This document shows, piece by piece, positions 34,415 to 44,171 of a stretch of DNA of 64,000 nucleotides. The DNA lies in the NCBI RefSeq assembly GCF_024228675.1, contig NZ_CP100461.1, positions 310,001-374,000 of the forward strand, in the 5' to 3' direction. Position numbers and translations under genes: made by a program. Below the pieces are notes generated by a model. That model was not told the DNA's origin, ran no database searches, and was given only the letters and a program-made list of their open reading frames with translations. The stretch comes from Salinigranum marinum (lineage in GTDB: Archaea; Halobacteriota; Halobacteria; Halobacteriales; Haloferacaceae). Position 1 is the stretch's first letter. Each line of letters begins with the position of its first letter.

Positions 34415-35866
34415 ATGACCTCACTACTCCGTTCAGTGCTATCCATATTTTCTGGGAAGGTAGCTGGAATCATAATTGGGTTTGTGTTTACACCCATCCT
34501 TGTTCGTATTATTTCACAACCACAGTATGGAGTTTATGCAAGTGTATTCGCGGCTTATAGCATTGTAACCCTAATCTCCAAGGGAGGCCTATTCGATGCA
34601 ACTAGAAAAATGGTTTCGGAATATATTGGTGATAAAGATACGATTTCTTCAATCGTTTCTACTTCCTTATGCCTTAGCGTATTTTACGCGTTAATAGTTT
34701 CAAGCATCGCAATAATAATTACCTGGACCGGTATAATCCCCGATATATACATTCCATACGTATGGATATTGGCCGGTCTCGTATTATTCAGAAATATTTT
34801 CGCTATCATCAGAGGAACATTGTATGGACTTCAACATGAATCCATTGGTGAAATCTTAAAAGTAAGCCAACGGATTGTGTATTCTATTCTCGCACTGTTG
34901 CTAGCGTATATCGGTTATGATGTCTTTGGAGTGTTTGTAGCGTATGTACTCTCCTTCGTCGTGTTTACTGGATTCGGTCTGGTTTTGTTGTTTAGATACT
35001 CGTCATATAGCCTCCCAGAAGTAGCGGATTTAACCTCATACACCCATGAACTCGTCTCATTCGGTGGATATCAATTGATTGGTGGGATAAGTGCCCTCTT
35101 ATTATACAAATCCGATATTTTGCTCGTGGAGTTTTATGAAGGTACTACGTCAACGGCTCTTTATCAGAGCGCAATAATCCCAGCTGAGATGATCTGGTTT
35201 GTCCCATCCGCCATACAACTCGCATTTCTCCAGCATACGGCAAGTCTATGGTCTGATGATGAAATTGACAAAATAAACGAAAATATTAAAATAGGAGTGA
35301 AGTATTCGGTATTATCCCTGGCACTGTTTGGAGTAGGACTATTTTCACTCGCCGAGCCGTTTCTTGCAATATATTTTGGTCCAGAATACACAGATTCATC
35401 AACAGTATTACAATTACTTATAATTGGGACGATTTTCTTCGGTATTTCGAGAGTGATTGCGCCCGTATTTCAAGCCACAGGGTTGGTGAAGCAAACAGAG
35501 TTAATAACAGTCTGTGCACTTGTCGTGAATATTTCTTTGAATCTGATTTTGATACCTATGTACGGAATCATAGGGGCCGGGATCGGGACCGCGACTTCCT
35601 ACGTGGTTATGTTTGTTGGTAATTTTCTTCTTTGGATTCACTCACCATTTGACTTGGTTCCTAAAGATTGGGTAATTAAGTTGGTATTGGTTCAGTCATT
35701 GTTCGCTGTTTGTTTCTTCACCTTTGTCTCTTGGTCTAATTTTCCTCCCTTGATATCCTTGATTGTTTCACCGCCGGTCGGACTTCTACTGTTTCTGGGT
35801 ATGAATGTCATGGCAGGCTTCATCCCAGCGTGGAAAATCCGATCAGCCGTTAGTCAAATAGGCTGA
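34415..35866 (+). CDS. Wzx-like oligosaccharide flippase
   Basis: 483 aa, highly hydrophobic with ~14 membrane segments. The start MTSLLRSVLSIFSGKVAGII and SQPQYGVYASVFAAYSIVTL are typical of MOP-superfamily exporters. IIGAGIGTATSYVVMFVGNF near 395-415 is the conserved late segment. It would move a lipid-linked glycan outwards. Three GT4 genes surround it (35957, 37170, 38635). It is as AT-rich as the flippase at 491, but the two share little sequence by eye, so they may serve different glycans. Confidence 0.85.
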   Translation: MTSLLRSVLSIFSGKVAGIIIGFVFTPILVRIISQPQYGVYASVFAAYSIVTLISKGGLFDATRKMVSEYIGDKDTISSIVSTSLCLSVFYALIVSSIAIIITWTGIIPDIYIPYVWILAGLVLFRNIFAIIRGTLYGLQHESIGEILKVSQRIVYSILALLLAYIGYDVFGVFVAYVLSFVVFTGFGLVLLFRYSSYSLPEVADLTSYTHELVSFGGYQLIGGISALLLYKSDILLVEFYEGTTSTALYQSAIIPAEMIWFVPSAIQLAFLQHTASLWSDDEIDKINENIKIGVKYSVLSLALFGVGLFSLAEPFLAIYFGPEYTDSSTVLQLLIIGTIFFGISRVIAPVFQATGLVKQTELITVCALVVNISLNLILIPMYGIIGAGIGTATSYVVMFVGNFLLWIHSPFDLVPKDWVIKLVLVQSLFAVCFFTFVSWSNFPPLISLIVSPPVGLLLFLGMNVMAGFIPAWKIRSAVSQIG

Positions 35867-35956
35867 AACGCATTTATTGAATGATAAACAAGCTCCGAAT
35901 CGCACTTAATCGGAGATATCGATAGAGTTTTTTTGCCATGGAGATTTCTGCGTACA

Positions 35957-37024
35957 GTGACAGTTGCTTTCTTGCCGGACAATCGGAGCGGGAACCCGTA
36001 TCAGACAAATCTTGCTGAGTCGTTATCGGAATCAGTTGTGTTTGACACTGGGGATAGGTTCCTTCCGATTCATAAGACAGTGAGAGAAAATCAGAATGTT
36101 TCAATCGTTCATTTTCATTGGCTTACACCATATATACTAGAAGAATCATTGTTCAAGACGGTTGGCAGAATACTCCTTACATTTTTGCAATTAGTTTCCC
36201 TACAAATAAGAGGGGTGAAAATTGTATGGACGGTACATAACGTTATGTCACATCAATCAGATCATCCGCTCCTTGAGAGGTGGTTCAAGCATGTATTTAT
36301 TAGACTGAAGATTTGTGATTTCATGTTTATTCATTGTGAGAAGGTTTCAGAACAGATCGTGGATGAGTATCAGCTTGCGGATGCGCATATTAGAAACAGA
36401 ACTCAGGTGATTTCTCACGGTCATTACATATCCAACTACGAGAATACCATATCAGCCACAGAGGCAAGGAATAGTCTTGGGCTTGATCCTGAAGCAATCG
36501 TGTTTTTGTTTTTTGGGCAAATTCGTCCCTACAAAGGTATCCCGAATTTGATTCGTCAGTTTAAGTCATTTGAAAATTCGAGTGCTAACCTGTTAATCGT
36601 TGGGAATCCAGTAGATGAATCAATCAAAGAAGAAATAACGAATCAGGCTTTAAATGACGAGCGAATCAAAACCAACTTCGGCTTTATACCCGGAGACAAG
36701 ATTCAGATCTTCATGAATTCTGCTGATGCTGTTGTATTACCATATAATAAAATTACAACTTCTGGGAGTTTGATACTCGCGATGTCATTCGGAAGAGCCA
36801 TTATCGCCCCTCGTGTTGGTTGCATCCCTGAATTATTGGATGAGAGGGGAGGATTGATGTACGGAGTGGAGGATAACGAGGGGTTAGGAAACGCAATGAG
36901 GGAAGCCAGTAAGAGGGACTTGGATTCCATGGGTCATTACAACGAACGGGTTGTTCGGGAATTTAGTTGGACAGAAATCGCAGATAAGACATCCGAGATT
37001 TACTCACGCCTTCTCAGCAGGTAA
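35957..37024 (+). CDS. GT4-family glycosyltransferase
   Basis: 355 aa from the GTG at 35957 (TVAFLPDNRSGNPYQTNLAE); a TTG at 35933 would add eight residues. IVHFHWLTPYI near 50 and VVWTVHNVMSHQSDH-like KIVWTVHNVMSHQSDHPLLE near 95 belong to the N-domain. VFLFFGQIRPYKGIPNLIRQ and GDKIQIFMNSADAVVLPYNK belong to the C-domain. The final Glu-rich site has TTSGSLILAMSFGRAIIAPR instead of a classical EX7E, as in GT4 branches near AglG/beta-mannosyltransferases. It follows the flippase by ~90 bp. Confidence 0.82.
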   Translation: MTVAFLPDNRSGNPYQTNLAESLSESVVFDTGDRFLPIHKTVRENQNVSIVHFHWLTPYILEESLFKTVGRILLTFLQLVSLQIRGVKIVWTVHNVMSHQSDHPLLERWFKHVFIRLKICDFMFIHCEKVSEQIVDEYQLADAHIRNRTQVISHGHYISNYENTISATEARNSLGLDPEAIVFLFFGQIRPYKGIPNLIRQFKSFENSSANLLIVGNPVDESIKEEITNQALNDERIKTNFGFIPGDKIQIFMNSADAVVLPYNKITTSGSLILAMSFGRAIIAPRVGCIPELLDERGGLMYGVEDNEGLGNAMREASKRDLDSMGHYNERVVREFSWTEIADKTSEIYSRLLSR

Positions 37025-37169
37025 CCTAGCACCAACAATTCGTAGCTACATATATTATTGAACATCTCTAATCATTTCATTCTCGGCCATCTCTCGTCTC
37101 AGGAAGGATTGAGTGACAAACATAGAGCACGAGATCTAACCATTAACTTTTGTATCTCATGAATCAGAA

Positions 37170-38495
37170 ATGGTTTGTAGGGCGAATCTATATCCCTATT
37201 CATCAATGGCAAGCAACGGAGAAGAGTTTACTGAGAACGGGCTTAGTCCAGATACCAGTGGGACAGGCCATTCCTGCAATTCTGTTAACAGTGACGCGGT
37301 GGTGCTCCTAGTTTCATTCGGAGTTATGTACGATTTATTTGAGGAGCGGCTCACACAATTATCCAAAAATACGTCTGAAATAATACTATTCTGTGCATTT
37401 AACGGTGAGGGAAACGAACTATCTGAAGTTCCGCCAGATGTGACAATAGTACCTCTAACAAATAACAGAGATACACGCTTATTTCCAATCTATCCACTGG
37501 TGTTTCTATTTCACTTCCTCTATTGGCGATATATAATGCGGAAGGACTTCGATGTGATACACAGTATTGATTATTTCGTTGGCCCCATTTGTGCGGTTAG
37601 TGGAGCACTTCTTTCTGGCATCGGGTCAGTCATTTCAGTAAGGGGACTTCCAAAGGAGTTGACTACTGAATACCGGGTAGAGGCAAGAAATAATAGGGAT
37701 ATACTACCCTTCCTACTATCCTATGTGTTGATGATATATTATATTGTTATTTGTTATTTTGTTGATGAACTAATATTCAAATCAGAGTCGGAGTCTCAAT
37801 TTGTTGAAGACCTTTGTTGGTTTGATATCAATCACAAATCACACATAATCCCTACTGGAGTCAACATAGATCAGTTCGTTCCGAGCAAGGTGACAGTGGA
37901 GAGCAGTTCGTTAATCACCGACCTTTTTGATCCAGCATTTCGTAATGAATTTGCGGGGAAAGAACTCGTTCTGTATGCGGGTCGACTAGTCAAGAGCAAG
38001 GGTGTATTATCACTAGCAAAGCACCATTCAGCACTGGAATGCCAAGATACTCATCTCCTAATTGTGGGTGCGCCGCCTCATCGAGACCACGATGAATTTA
38101 TGCGTGAACTCGAATCAGTCGTTCAAGAATCGTCAAATATTCATCTTCATCCGGAGTATATTGCTCATGATTATATATCTGAGCTGATAGATATTGCTTC
38201 AGCGGTAGCACTCCTTCCGTCGTGTGAGAATGAGGGCGCTCCAAAAATTCTTCAAGAGTCACTTGTAATGAATACACCCTGTATCGCGGCAGATATCAAC
38301 GGAATAAAAGAGACATTCCACGACATATCAGGATGTTTGTTAATTGATCCAAATGATAAGAGTCAATATAAGCGTGCAGTCGAGCATATACTCAGGGATA
38401 GGATTACTGTTGATATTGAACTTGCGAGAAGCCGATTTAATTTGGTTGCAAATTATCAAAAGGTTGCAGAGGTTTACCCACGGTCTGTAGGATAA
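37170..38495 (+). CDS. GT4-family glycosyltransferase with membrane-associated segments
   Basis: 441 aa from the first ATG; ATG 37206 (MASNGEEFTENGLSPDTSGT) is an equally good start, since the first 50 residues are low-complexity. YPLVFLFHFLYWRYIM and LLSYVLMIYYIVICYFVDEL are hydrophobic and may sit on the membrane. The C-domain has LVLYAGRLVKSKGVLSLAKH near 270 and LPSCENEGAPKILQESLVMN near 350, with an E-x7-E-like pattern. It is AT-rich and in the same cluster as the flippase at 34415. Confidence 0.8.
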   Translation: MVCRANLYPYSSMASNGEEFTENGLSPDTSGTGHSCNSVNSDAVVLLVSFGVMYDLFEERLTQLSKNTSEIILFCAFNGEGNELSEVPPDVTIVPLTNNRDTRLFPIYPLVFLFHFLYWRYIMRKDFDVIHSIDYFVGPICAVSGALLSGIGSVISVRGLPKELTTEYRVEARNNRDILPFLLSYVLMIYYIVICYFVDELIFKSESESQFVEDLCWFDINHKSHIIPTGVNIDQFVPSKVTVESSSLITDLFDPAFRNEFAGKELVLYAGRLVKSKGVLSLAKHHSALECQDTHLLIVGAPPHRDHDEFMRELESVVQESSNIHLHPEYIAHDYISELIDIASAVALLPSCENEGAPKILQESLVMNTPCIAADINGIKETFHDISGCLLIDPNDKSQYKRAVEHILRDRITVDIELARSRFNLVANYQKVAEVYPRSVG

Positions 38496-38634
38496 GTGTT
38501 TTTATGCAGTGACTTGATACCACATTCGTAATTTCTAGCCTCAATCCGTCGATAACATGATGTTATAGTTCCTAGTAAGGATAATTAATACTGAGTACCA
38601 TCTTATTTTTAACAAAAATCGGTAATTCTATTAT

Positions 38635-39762
38635 TCAAGACATAACTAACGACTGAAATAGAGAATTGGCGTTCTGTTTAAAACTCTCAAATGAATGTTC
38701 TTCTGCAAGATCACGGCCTGCCTTCGCAATTGGCTCAAGCTGTTCTGGAGTCGATATGAGCTCAAGGAGTATCTCTGCTAAGTGTCTGTGGTTGTCAACT
38801 GGAAATAGGTAACCAGTCTCAGCGTGTTTGACATAGTCATTAATCCCAAATGTGTCAGATCCTACAACTGGGGTACCACTCGCCATCGCTTCAAGCCCAG
38901 TCGTTACGTACCCTTCCATCTTCGACGGGAGTACATACAATAAAGAATTAGAAAACAATCGTCTCTTTTCTTTTTCACCAACATACCCTAGAAACTCTAC
39001 ATTGTTTAGGTGGAGCTGTGATGCAAACTCAATGAGTTCTTGTTCCCTTGGTCCTGTCCCGGCAATAAGCAGTGACATGTTACAATTAGTTGACCGTTCA
39101 ACGTATTGCCATGCTCGCAATAGACATTCAACATTCTTCCGGGCATCAAGCCGTCCAAGGTAGAGCACATTTTGGGACTCGGGATCAAATGTATAAGTAA
39201 ATTCATCAGCCTGCACCATGGGATGCAAGATGCGAGTATTCCGGTAGTCCGTTATATCGTGAATTCGATTTCGAGTACTCTCTCCTGCGCAGATGATTGC
39301 TGGATGATTCAGCCAAGGGAGTGTTCTATCAATGATATCGATTACCGATCCACGGATCGGACCGACGTACTCGCGAGCGGCGCCGAAAAATGCCGTGTGC
39401 ATGAATACCGCATTGGTTATTCCTTCTGGACACAAGAAATGTGCAGGGTAGTATGGATAGTGAGAGATATCATCAAGCACGATATCGAAATCCCTCTTCG
39501 ACATTAGCTTTCGATACGTTCCAACCCCTCGAACGGTATTCAACATGGTTTCAACTGACGACGAAGGATTGGTATAATTGAATTCGTTGTATCTCACTCC
39601 CTGGATTCCGGCTGACTCATCTTCACACGGGGTCGGTGAAAGTATCTCAACAGTCCAGTTAGAGTCGATTAATGCACGAGCGATGTTCTCCATGAGTCGG
39701 GTTGCACCGCCCGAGAGTTCTGAGCGCCGCATAGCCGTATGTGACCGGATTAGAATCCTCAT
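38635..39762 (-). CDS. GT4-family glycosyltransferase
   Basis: 375 aa, starting MRILIRSHTAMRRSELSGGA. SGGATRLMENIARALIDSNW is the acceptor-side motif. NVLYLGRLDARKNVECLLRA near 205 and LPSKMEGYVTTGLEAMASGT near 280 (EX7E) are donor-site signatures. It ends on the AT-rich boundary at 38635 and lies 12 bp downstream of the sulfatase gene on the same strand, which implies co-transcription. Confidence 0.87.
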   Translation of the reverse strand: MRILIRSHTAMRRSELSGGATRLMENIARALIDSNWTVEILSPTPCEDESAGIQGVRYNEFNYTNPSSSVETMLNTVRGVGTYRKLMSKRDFDIVLDDISHYPYYPAHFLCPEGITNAVFMHTAFFGAAREYVGPIRGSVIDIIDRTLPWLNHPAIICAGESTRNRIHDITDYRNTRILHPMVQADEFTYTFDPESQNVLYLGRLDARKNVECLLRAWQYVERSTNCNMSLLIAGTGPREQELIEFASQLHLNNVEFLGYVGEKEKRRLFSNSLLYVLPSKMEGYVTTGLEAMASGTPVVGSDTFGINDYVKHAETGYLFPVDNHRHLAEILLELISTPEQLEPIAKAGRDLAEEHSFESFKQNANSLFQSLVMS

Positions 39763-39774
39763 TCTGTATATATT

Positions 39775-41247
39775 TCAGATATAGCCTAAATCTTTCAACC
39801 GCTGTTGAGCAGCAGTGTCTACATCACCTGTTCCTTGTTCTCCTCGTTGTAAGGTCCCACACGTCTCTCTTAGTTCTTCACAGAACTTCCTCGATATCTC
39901 GGAGTATTCTGACGAAATATCTGAGTTTTCTCTCGAATCGTTGACAATATCGTACAATTCATGAGAGCCGTCACTGTACTCGATATATTTCCATTTATTA
40001 GTCCTTACGCACCTCAATGCACGATCATACTTGCCCAGTTGCATTTGCTCTCCACCACCTACTCTTGACCGGAGTGTTTGAAGATCCGGTTGGGGGACGA
40101 GATACTCAGCGATAGCATGCTTGTTTGTACGAGATTCTGAATCTTTTTGCACAAATATTGAAAGACTTTCGTCCGCAACTGATTCATGTTTTGGTATGTC
40201 CACGCCAGCTGCTTCTAGGATTGTTGGGAAAATGTAGCGAGACTCAACGACATCCGTCACCTGCTTTCCACCTTTAAAGTTATTGGGTCCACGAATTATA
40301 AGTGGAACATGGATTAGAGTGTCGTACAGACAGTATTGGTGATCCATCAACCCGTGGTCTCCGATGTTCTCCCCATGATCACCTACAACGACGATGAGCG
40401 TATTTTCTAGTGAGTCGTATGTTGAGAGAAGATCGAGCAATTCCCCGATTCGATGATCAAGATATCCAATCTCGGACCGGTACAAATGCTCAAGAATCGT
40501 GAGCTCTCGGTCGGAAAGTTGGGTCTCCCCAGTAACGTACTCCCACGGACTCTGGTTAATTTGCTTCGCCTCAGATGTCGAGACACCCTCTGGAAGATCA
40601 CAGTATTTTTTGGGGGGGTCATACTTTAAATGGGGCTCAAGATAATTAATAAACATAAAGAATGGTTTGCTTCCATTCCAGTTATCGAGCCATCTTCGTA
40701 CTTTCCAGTTTGTTAAGAGGGCACCATAGTCGTAGCGTCTACGGAGGTACTTTGTGAATATTGCATTTGCAACCGTAGTAGGAAGATGCTTCAGCTCTGT
40801 TGATTTGAGTAATTCAGAAAACTGGCTGAGCGGCTCATCGAATTCACGCATTACGCGAGGGAGTTCATCATCTGAGTCAAAAAGTTTCCATCCAGCAAAA
40901 AATTCATCAAAACCATCATCAAACCCGAATTCGGGAGCAATCCAACTGTTGTTTGAGAATGCAACAGTAGAGTATCCTGAATTGCTCAGTAATCGTGCTA
41001 GTGGTTTATGAGTCGGGGAGAATCGCTTATTTCCGGCGTTTGTGCTGTGTTGCGACGTGTACTGCCCAGTGAACAATGATGCGTGAGAAGGCAGAGTCCA
41101 GGGAGCCGTCGAGATCGCAGAAGTAAATTCAACCCCCTCATCTGCAAGTTCAGCGAGTTCCGGAACCAACTCAGTGTTCGTGGAAGGAAGCGTATCACGA
41201 GCACGCGCTGTGTCCATGACAATGAAGAGTATATTAGGACGACTCAT
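39775..41247 (-). CDS. Sulfatase-superfamily enzyme (glycan-modifying candidate)
   Basis: 490 aa, starting MSRPNILFIVMDTARARDTL, where D12 would be a metal ligand. APWTLPSHASLFTGQYTSQH near 60-80 occupies the place of the C/S-x-P-x-R active site, with Thr as the likely nucleophile. VVVGDHGENIGDHGLMDHQY near 285 gives the DH and metal-binding residues. The family hydrolyses sulfate, phosphate or phosphoglycerol esters. No signal peptide is visible, so a cytoplasmic role on sulfated or phosphorylated sugar intermediates is likely. It is on the strand of the GT4 gene at 38635. Confidence 0.82.
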   Translation of the reverse strand: MSRPNILFIVMDTARARDTLPSTNTELVPELAELADEGVEFTSAISTAPWTLPSHASLFTGQYTSQHSTNAGNKRFSPTHKPLARLLSNSGYSTVAFSNNSWIAPEFGFDDGFDEFFAGWKLFDSDDELPRVMREFDEPLSQFSELLKSTELKHLPTTVANAIFTKYLRRRYDYGALLTNWKVRRWLDNWNGSKPFFMFINYLEPHLKYDPPKKYCDLPEGVSTSEAKQINQSPWEYVTGETQLSDRELTILEHLYRSEIGYLDHRIGELLDLLSTYDSLENTLIVVVGDHGENIGDHGLMDHQYCLYDTLIHVPLIIRGPNNFKGGKQVTDVVESRYIFPTILEAAGVDIPKHESVADESLSIFVQKDSESRTNKHAIAEYLVPQPDLQTLRSRVGGGEQMQLGKYDRALRCVRTNKWKYIEYSDGSHELYDIVNDSRENSDISSEYSEISRKFCEELRETCGTLQRGEQGTGDVDTAAQQRLKDLGYI

Positions 41248-41411
41248 CTCGGCTTACCGTCAAGGGCATATTGGTATAATCTTTGTTAAACAGGCGGCTT
41301 CTCGAGGTGTAGCGACAGATATTAATGTATATTTTTATATTAAAGTATTAATGTTTGAGCGATTGAGCGTAATTATGTGGGTTTATGCGGAACGGCGTTG
41401 CCATTCATATT

Positions 41412-42323
41412 ATGTGTAGACCGCTTGTATCAGTGGTGACCCCGACCTATAATCGGGGCCGATTTCTTCCAACAGCAATCAATTCGGTCAAGGAACAAAC
41501 ATATAAAAATATCGAACATATAGTAGTAGATGATGCTTCTGATGAGCCCGCAAGTAGGTTTGTCGATGAAAACGAGATTGTGCGAATAATTCGTCATGAT
41601 GAGAACCAAGGCGCAAACGCAGCACGAAATACAGGTATTGAGCACTCCAATGGAAAATATATCGCATTTCTTGACGATGATGACGAATGGTCCCCCACTA
41701 AAATTGAACAGCAGGTCCGTAGGGCTCTAGAAACCGACGCCGGTGTGGTTTATACAGGAATCCAGCAAAAACAAGACGGAAAAGTATACAAAACCTTGAT
41801 TCCTGATATCGAAGGAGATATTACAAAAAAATTACTGATTGGTGCTCCTTTACCCTCAACATCAGTAATCATGGTGAGAACAGAGGTATTTAACGACGTG
41901 GGCATGTTTGACGAGAAGTTGCCTAATCATCAAGACTGGGAATTATATATTCGAGCATCAAAAATATATCACTTTGCGGCTGTAACAGAGGCATTGGTAA
42001 CTCGATACCACCATACAGAACAAATTAGCGATGATTATATCGGCAAACGTGATGTAACGGTGCCAGAAATGATTTCTAAGCACGGTGACCTGGCGATTCG
42101 ATATAATGTCAGGGATGAATTTGAAGCCATGTTGGAGCTTACTTTAGGAGAGACCGCTCTTCGGACTGGCCGGTTTAGCGAAGCACATCAGCATTATCGA
42201 CGATCTGCAATTCTCAACCCCAATGTCGCCTCAATAAGCCGTACACTTGCGACGGTCTTTGGTAAATGGTCCTATCGCCCTGCAAAGTTTACACGGGAGA
42301 TGGTCGATAGAATCAGATCATAA
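41412..42323 (+). CDS. GT2 glycosyltransferase
   Basis: 303 aa from MCRPLVSVVTPTYNRGRFLP (an ATG at 41385 would add nine). It has a GT-A fold with HIVVDDASDEPAS near 40, GANAARNTGIEHSNGKYIAF near 75, and the DxD-type LDDDDEWSPTKIEQQV. NHQDWELYIRASK near 180 matches the later catalytic ED region. The C-terminal ~60 residues (EAHQHYRRSAILNPNVASIS) look like one TPR-like helical pair. It is AT-rich and divergent from the sulfatase gene, with a shared 165-bp promoter region. Confidence 0.85.
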   Translation: MCRPLVSVVTPTYNRGRFLPTAINSVKEQTYKNIEHIVVDDASDEPASRFVDENEIVRIIRHDENQGANAARNTGIEHSNGKYIAFLDDDDEWSPTKIEQQVRRALETDAGVVYTGIQQKQDGKVYKTLIPDIEGDITKKLLIGAPLPSTSVIMVRTEVFNDVGMFDEKLPNHQDWELYIRASKIYHFAAVTEALVTRYHHTEQISDDYIGKRDVTVPEMISKHGDLAIRYNVRDEFEAMLELTLGETALRTGRFSEAHQHYRRSAILNPNVASISRTLATVFGKWSYRPAKFTREMVDRIRS

Positions 42324-42347
42324 CATTTGTTAATAAACCAGAACATT

Positions 42348-44129
42348 CTAGTTCATGTTTGCCCTGCGGATGGAGGTATCCCCAGAAGTATATATATGTG
42401 ACGTGGCAGTAGAGTGTTCAAGCCAAAAATAGTCTTCCGGTGTATAGTCCCACGTTTCCGGATACTTCGCGTAATAGGTAGGATACGTCTGTCCTGCAGG
42501 TGGAGCGATTAATACGTACCCCGAGAACTCTCCACTACGAATTTTAGCAAAATGAGGTTCGGGCTTTGGCGCACTCCGATACGAATCCGAGGTTTCTTGA
42601 TAGGCGATTAAGTTTCGGACATTTACGCCGATGGCTCGAATCGGGTCTTCACTATCTTCGTATGTGAATAACCACTCAGTACCAGAAAATTTAGCTTTCG
42701 TCATCTGTTCGCTTGGCGAACGTGCTAGAGTAGATCCATAAATCGTTGGGGCGGCAACTGCGTAAACGAGAATCAAAACAACGAGAGAAAGTCCTATAAT
42801 CACGGTTTTTCGACTCCCTCGCCGAGTGATTAGATCTGCAAGGTCCTGTGCAGCGACGAAGACGCCGAGAATAATCGAAATTCCCCAAAATCGTGAGGGG
42901 CCGAATGGAACGGGAAGAGTGAATGTGACAGCCCCAGTCGCCCAGAGGATTACCACGCCAATCGCGAGCGGTTGGAGTCGCGAATCACGTCCCCGAATAG
43001 CGATTGTTCGAAGTGCGATCAGGACTAACAATGAGCCAAGAAAGAACACGAGATAGCCGTACTGTCCGATAAATTGGATTGCGATGTCGATTGGTGCGAT
43101 ATCGGCACTCGAGAGTTGGCCCGTTCGTCGTGCTAATCGTGAGGAACTACTAGACGCGGCCAAGATTGACCCGAGAATCGACGATAAGATCTTACTAAAA
43201 GTAGGCGCGTTTAGAAGCCAGTACAGAGCGATAATTAACGAAGGAAGTAGGATGAAAGAGCCATACACAACTCGATAAACCGAAGATCCACTAAGTAACT
43301 GATAAGAGAGAATAATCAACAATATGCCGGAGATTATGACCCATAATATCGGATGCGCGAAGGCGATTGCGGCAATTATCAGCAGCAGTATCGACCTTCG
43401 TTCCAGCTGGCGTGATGCTTGTTCAGAGTCAATAAACAGGATCAGAGCAGTCAATACAACGAATAACCTTCCTAACTGTCCCCAAGATGCAAAATTGTAT
43501 ATATCGAAATTTAAACACATTAGCATAGCAGCGAATATTCCGAGAGGGTATACAGATTTTGGAAGGGCGAGTCGATGAATACAGAGTACAGAAAGCAATC
43601 CAAGGGTCGCGCTACAAACTACAGTGAGCAAAATCGCTACCTTCGTCGATGTGAGTCCAGTAATCTCAACAATCATAGCTGAAAGCCAATGTAGCAGTGG
43701 GTACAGATTCCGCTCAGCCGATGATCCGGTCGCTAAAATGCGGTTCACTCGTCCAATATGCATGTACGCATCCGGAGTTAAATGAAGGAATTTGGTCTGG
43801 AGCGTGGGCAGTATCGTTATGGCGATAAGAAACTGCGGAACAAGAATTGCTGCCCAATTCGTGTGCGGTTTTGAGATAAGAAGTAACGAGAGTCCTGCTA
43901 ACCCAAGCCCCAAGAGTAAGTCTGCGGGAATCTCTTGGTAGAGTGATAGTGCATATGGACCAATCGGATTGGCGGTCAATCCCCGAATCCACACGTAAAT
44001 CAAGAAGAACAACGGCAAAGCACGAAGAAGATAAGCCAGACGCAGACGTTGGTTTCGGGATCTAGATTCAGTCATTGGCTGCAGCACTGCCCCAAGATAC
44101 ATTCGGAGGCGTCTTTGAAAAACAAACAA
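42348..44129 (-). CDS. Polytopic membrane protein, possible GT-C glycosyltransferase
   Basis: 593 aa; the start could also be ATG 44075 (MTESRSRNQRLRLAYLLRAL). About 12 membrane segments cover residues 30-470, followed by a soluble ~110-residue tail. HLTPDAYMHIGRVNRILATG near 125, between the second and third hydrophobic blocks, has an Asp in the position of the catalytic loop of GT-C enzymes, and NLYPLLHWLSAMIVEITGL follows. An oligosaccharide polymerase or GT-C transferase is the best guess, with an O-antigen-polymerase-like role as the alternative. It sits between two sulfatases in the island. Confidence 0.6.
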   Translation of the reverse strand: MFVFQRRLRMYLGAVLQPMTESRSRNQRLRLAYLLRALPLFFLIYVWIRGLTANPIGPYALSLYQEIPADLLLGLGLAGLSLLLISKPHTNWAAILVPQFLIAITILPTLQTKFLHLTPDAYMHIGRVNRILATGSSAERNLYPLLHWLSAMIVEITGLTSTKVAILLTVVCSATLGLLSVLCIHRLALPKSVYPLGIFAAMLMCLNFDIYNFASWGQLGRLFVVLTALILFIDSEQASRQLERRSILLLIIAAIAFAHPILWVIISGILLIILSYQLLSGSSVYRVVYGSFILLPSLIIALYWLLNAPTFSKILSSILGSILAASSSSSRLARRTGQLSSADIAPIDIAIQFIGQYGYLVFFLGSLLVLIALRTIAIRGRDSRLQPLAIGVVILWATGAVTFTLPVPFGPSRFWGISIILGVFVAAQDLADLITRRGSRKTVIIGLSLVVLILVYAVAAPTIYGSTLARSPSEQMTKAKFSGTEWLFTYEDSEDPIRAIGVNVRNLIAYQETSDSYRSAPKPEPHFAKIRSGEFSGYVLIAPPAGQTYPTYYAKYPETWDYTPEDYFWLEHSTATSHIYTSGDTSIRRANMN

Positions 44130-44171
44130 GGCTGCTGTAAATACATTGGGTACTTCCGTTGGTCCGAGAAT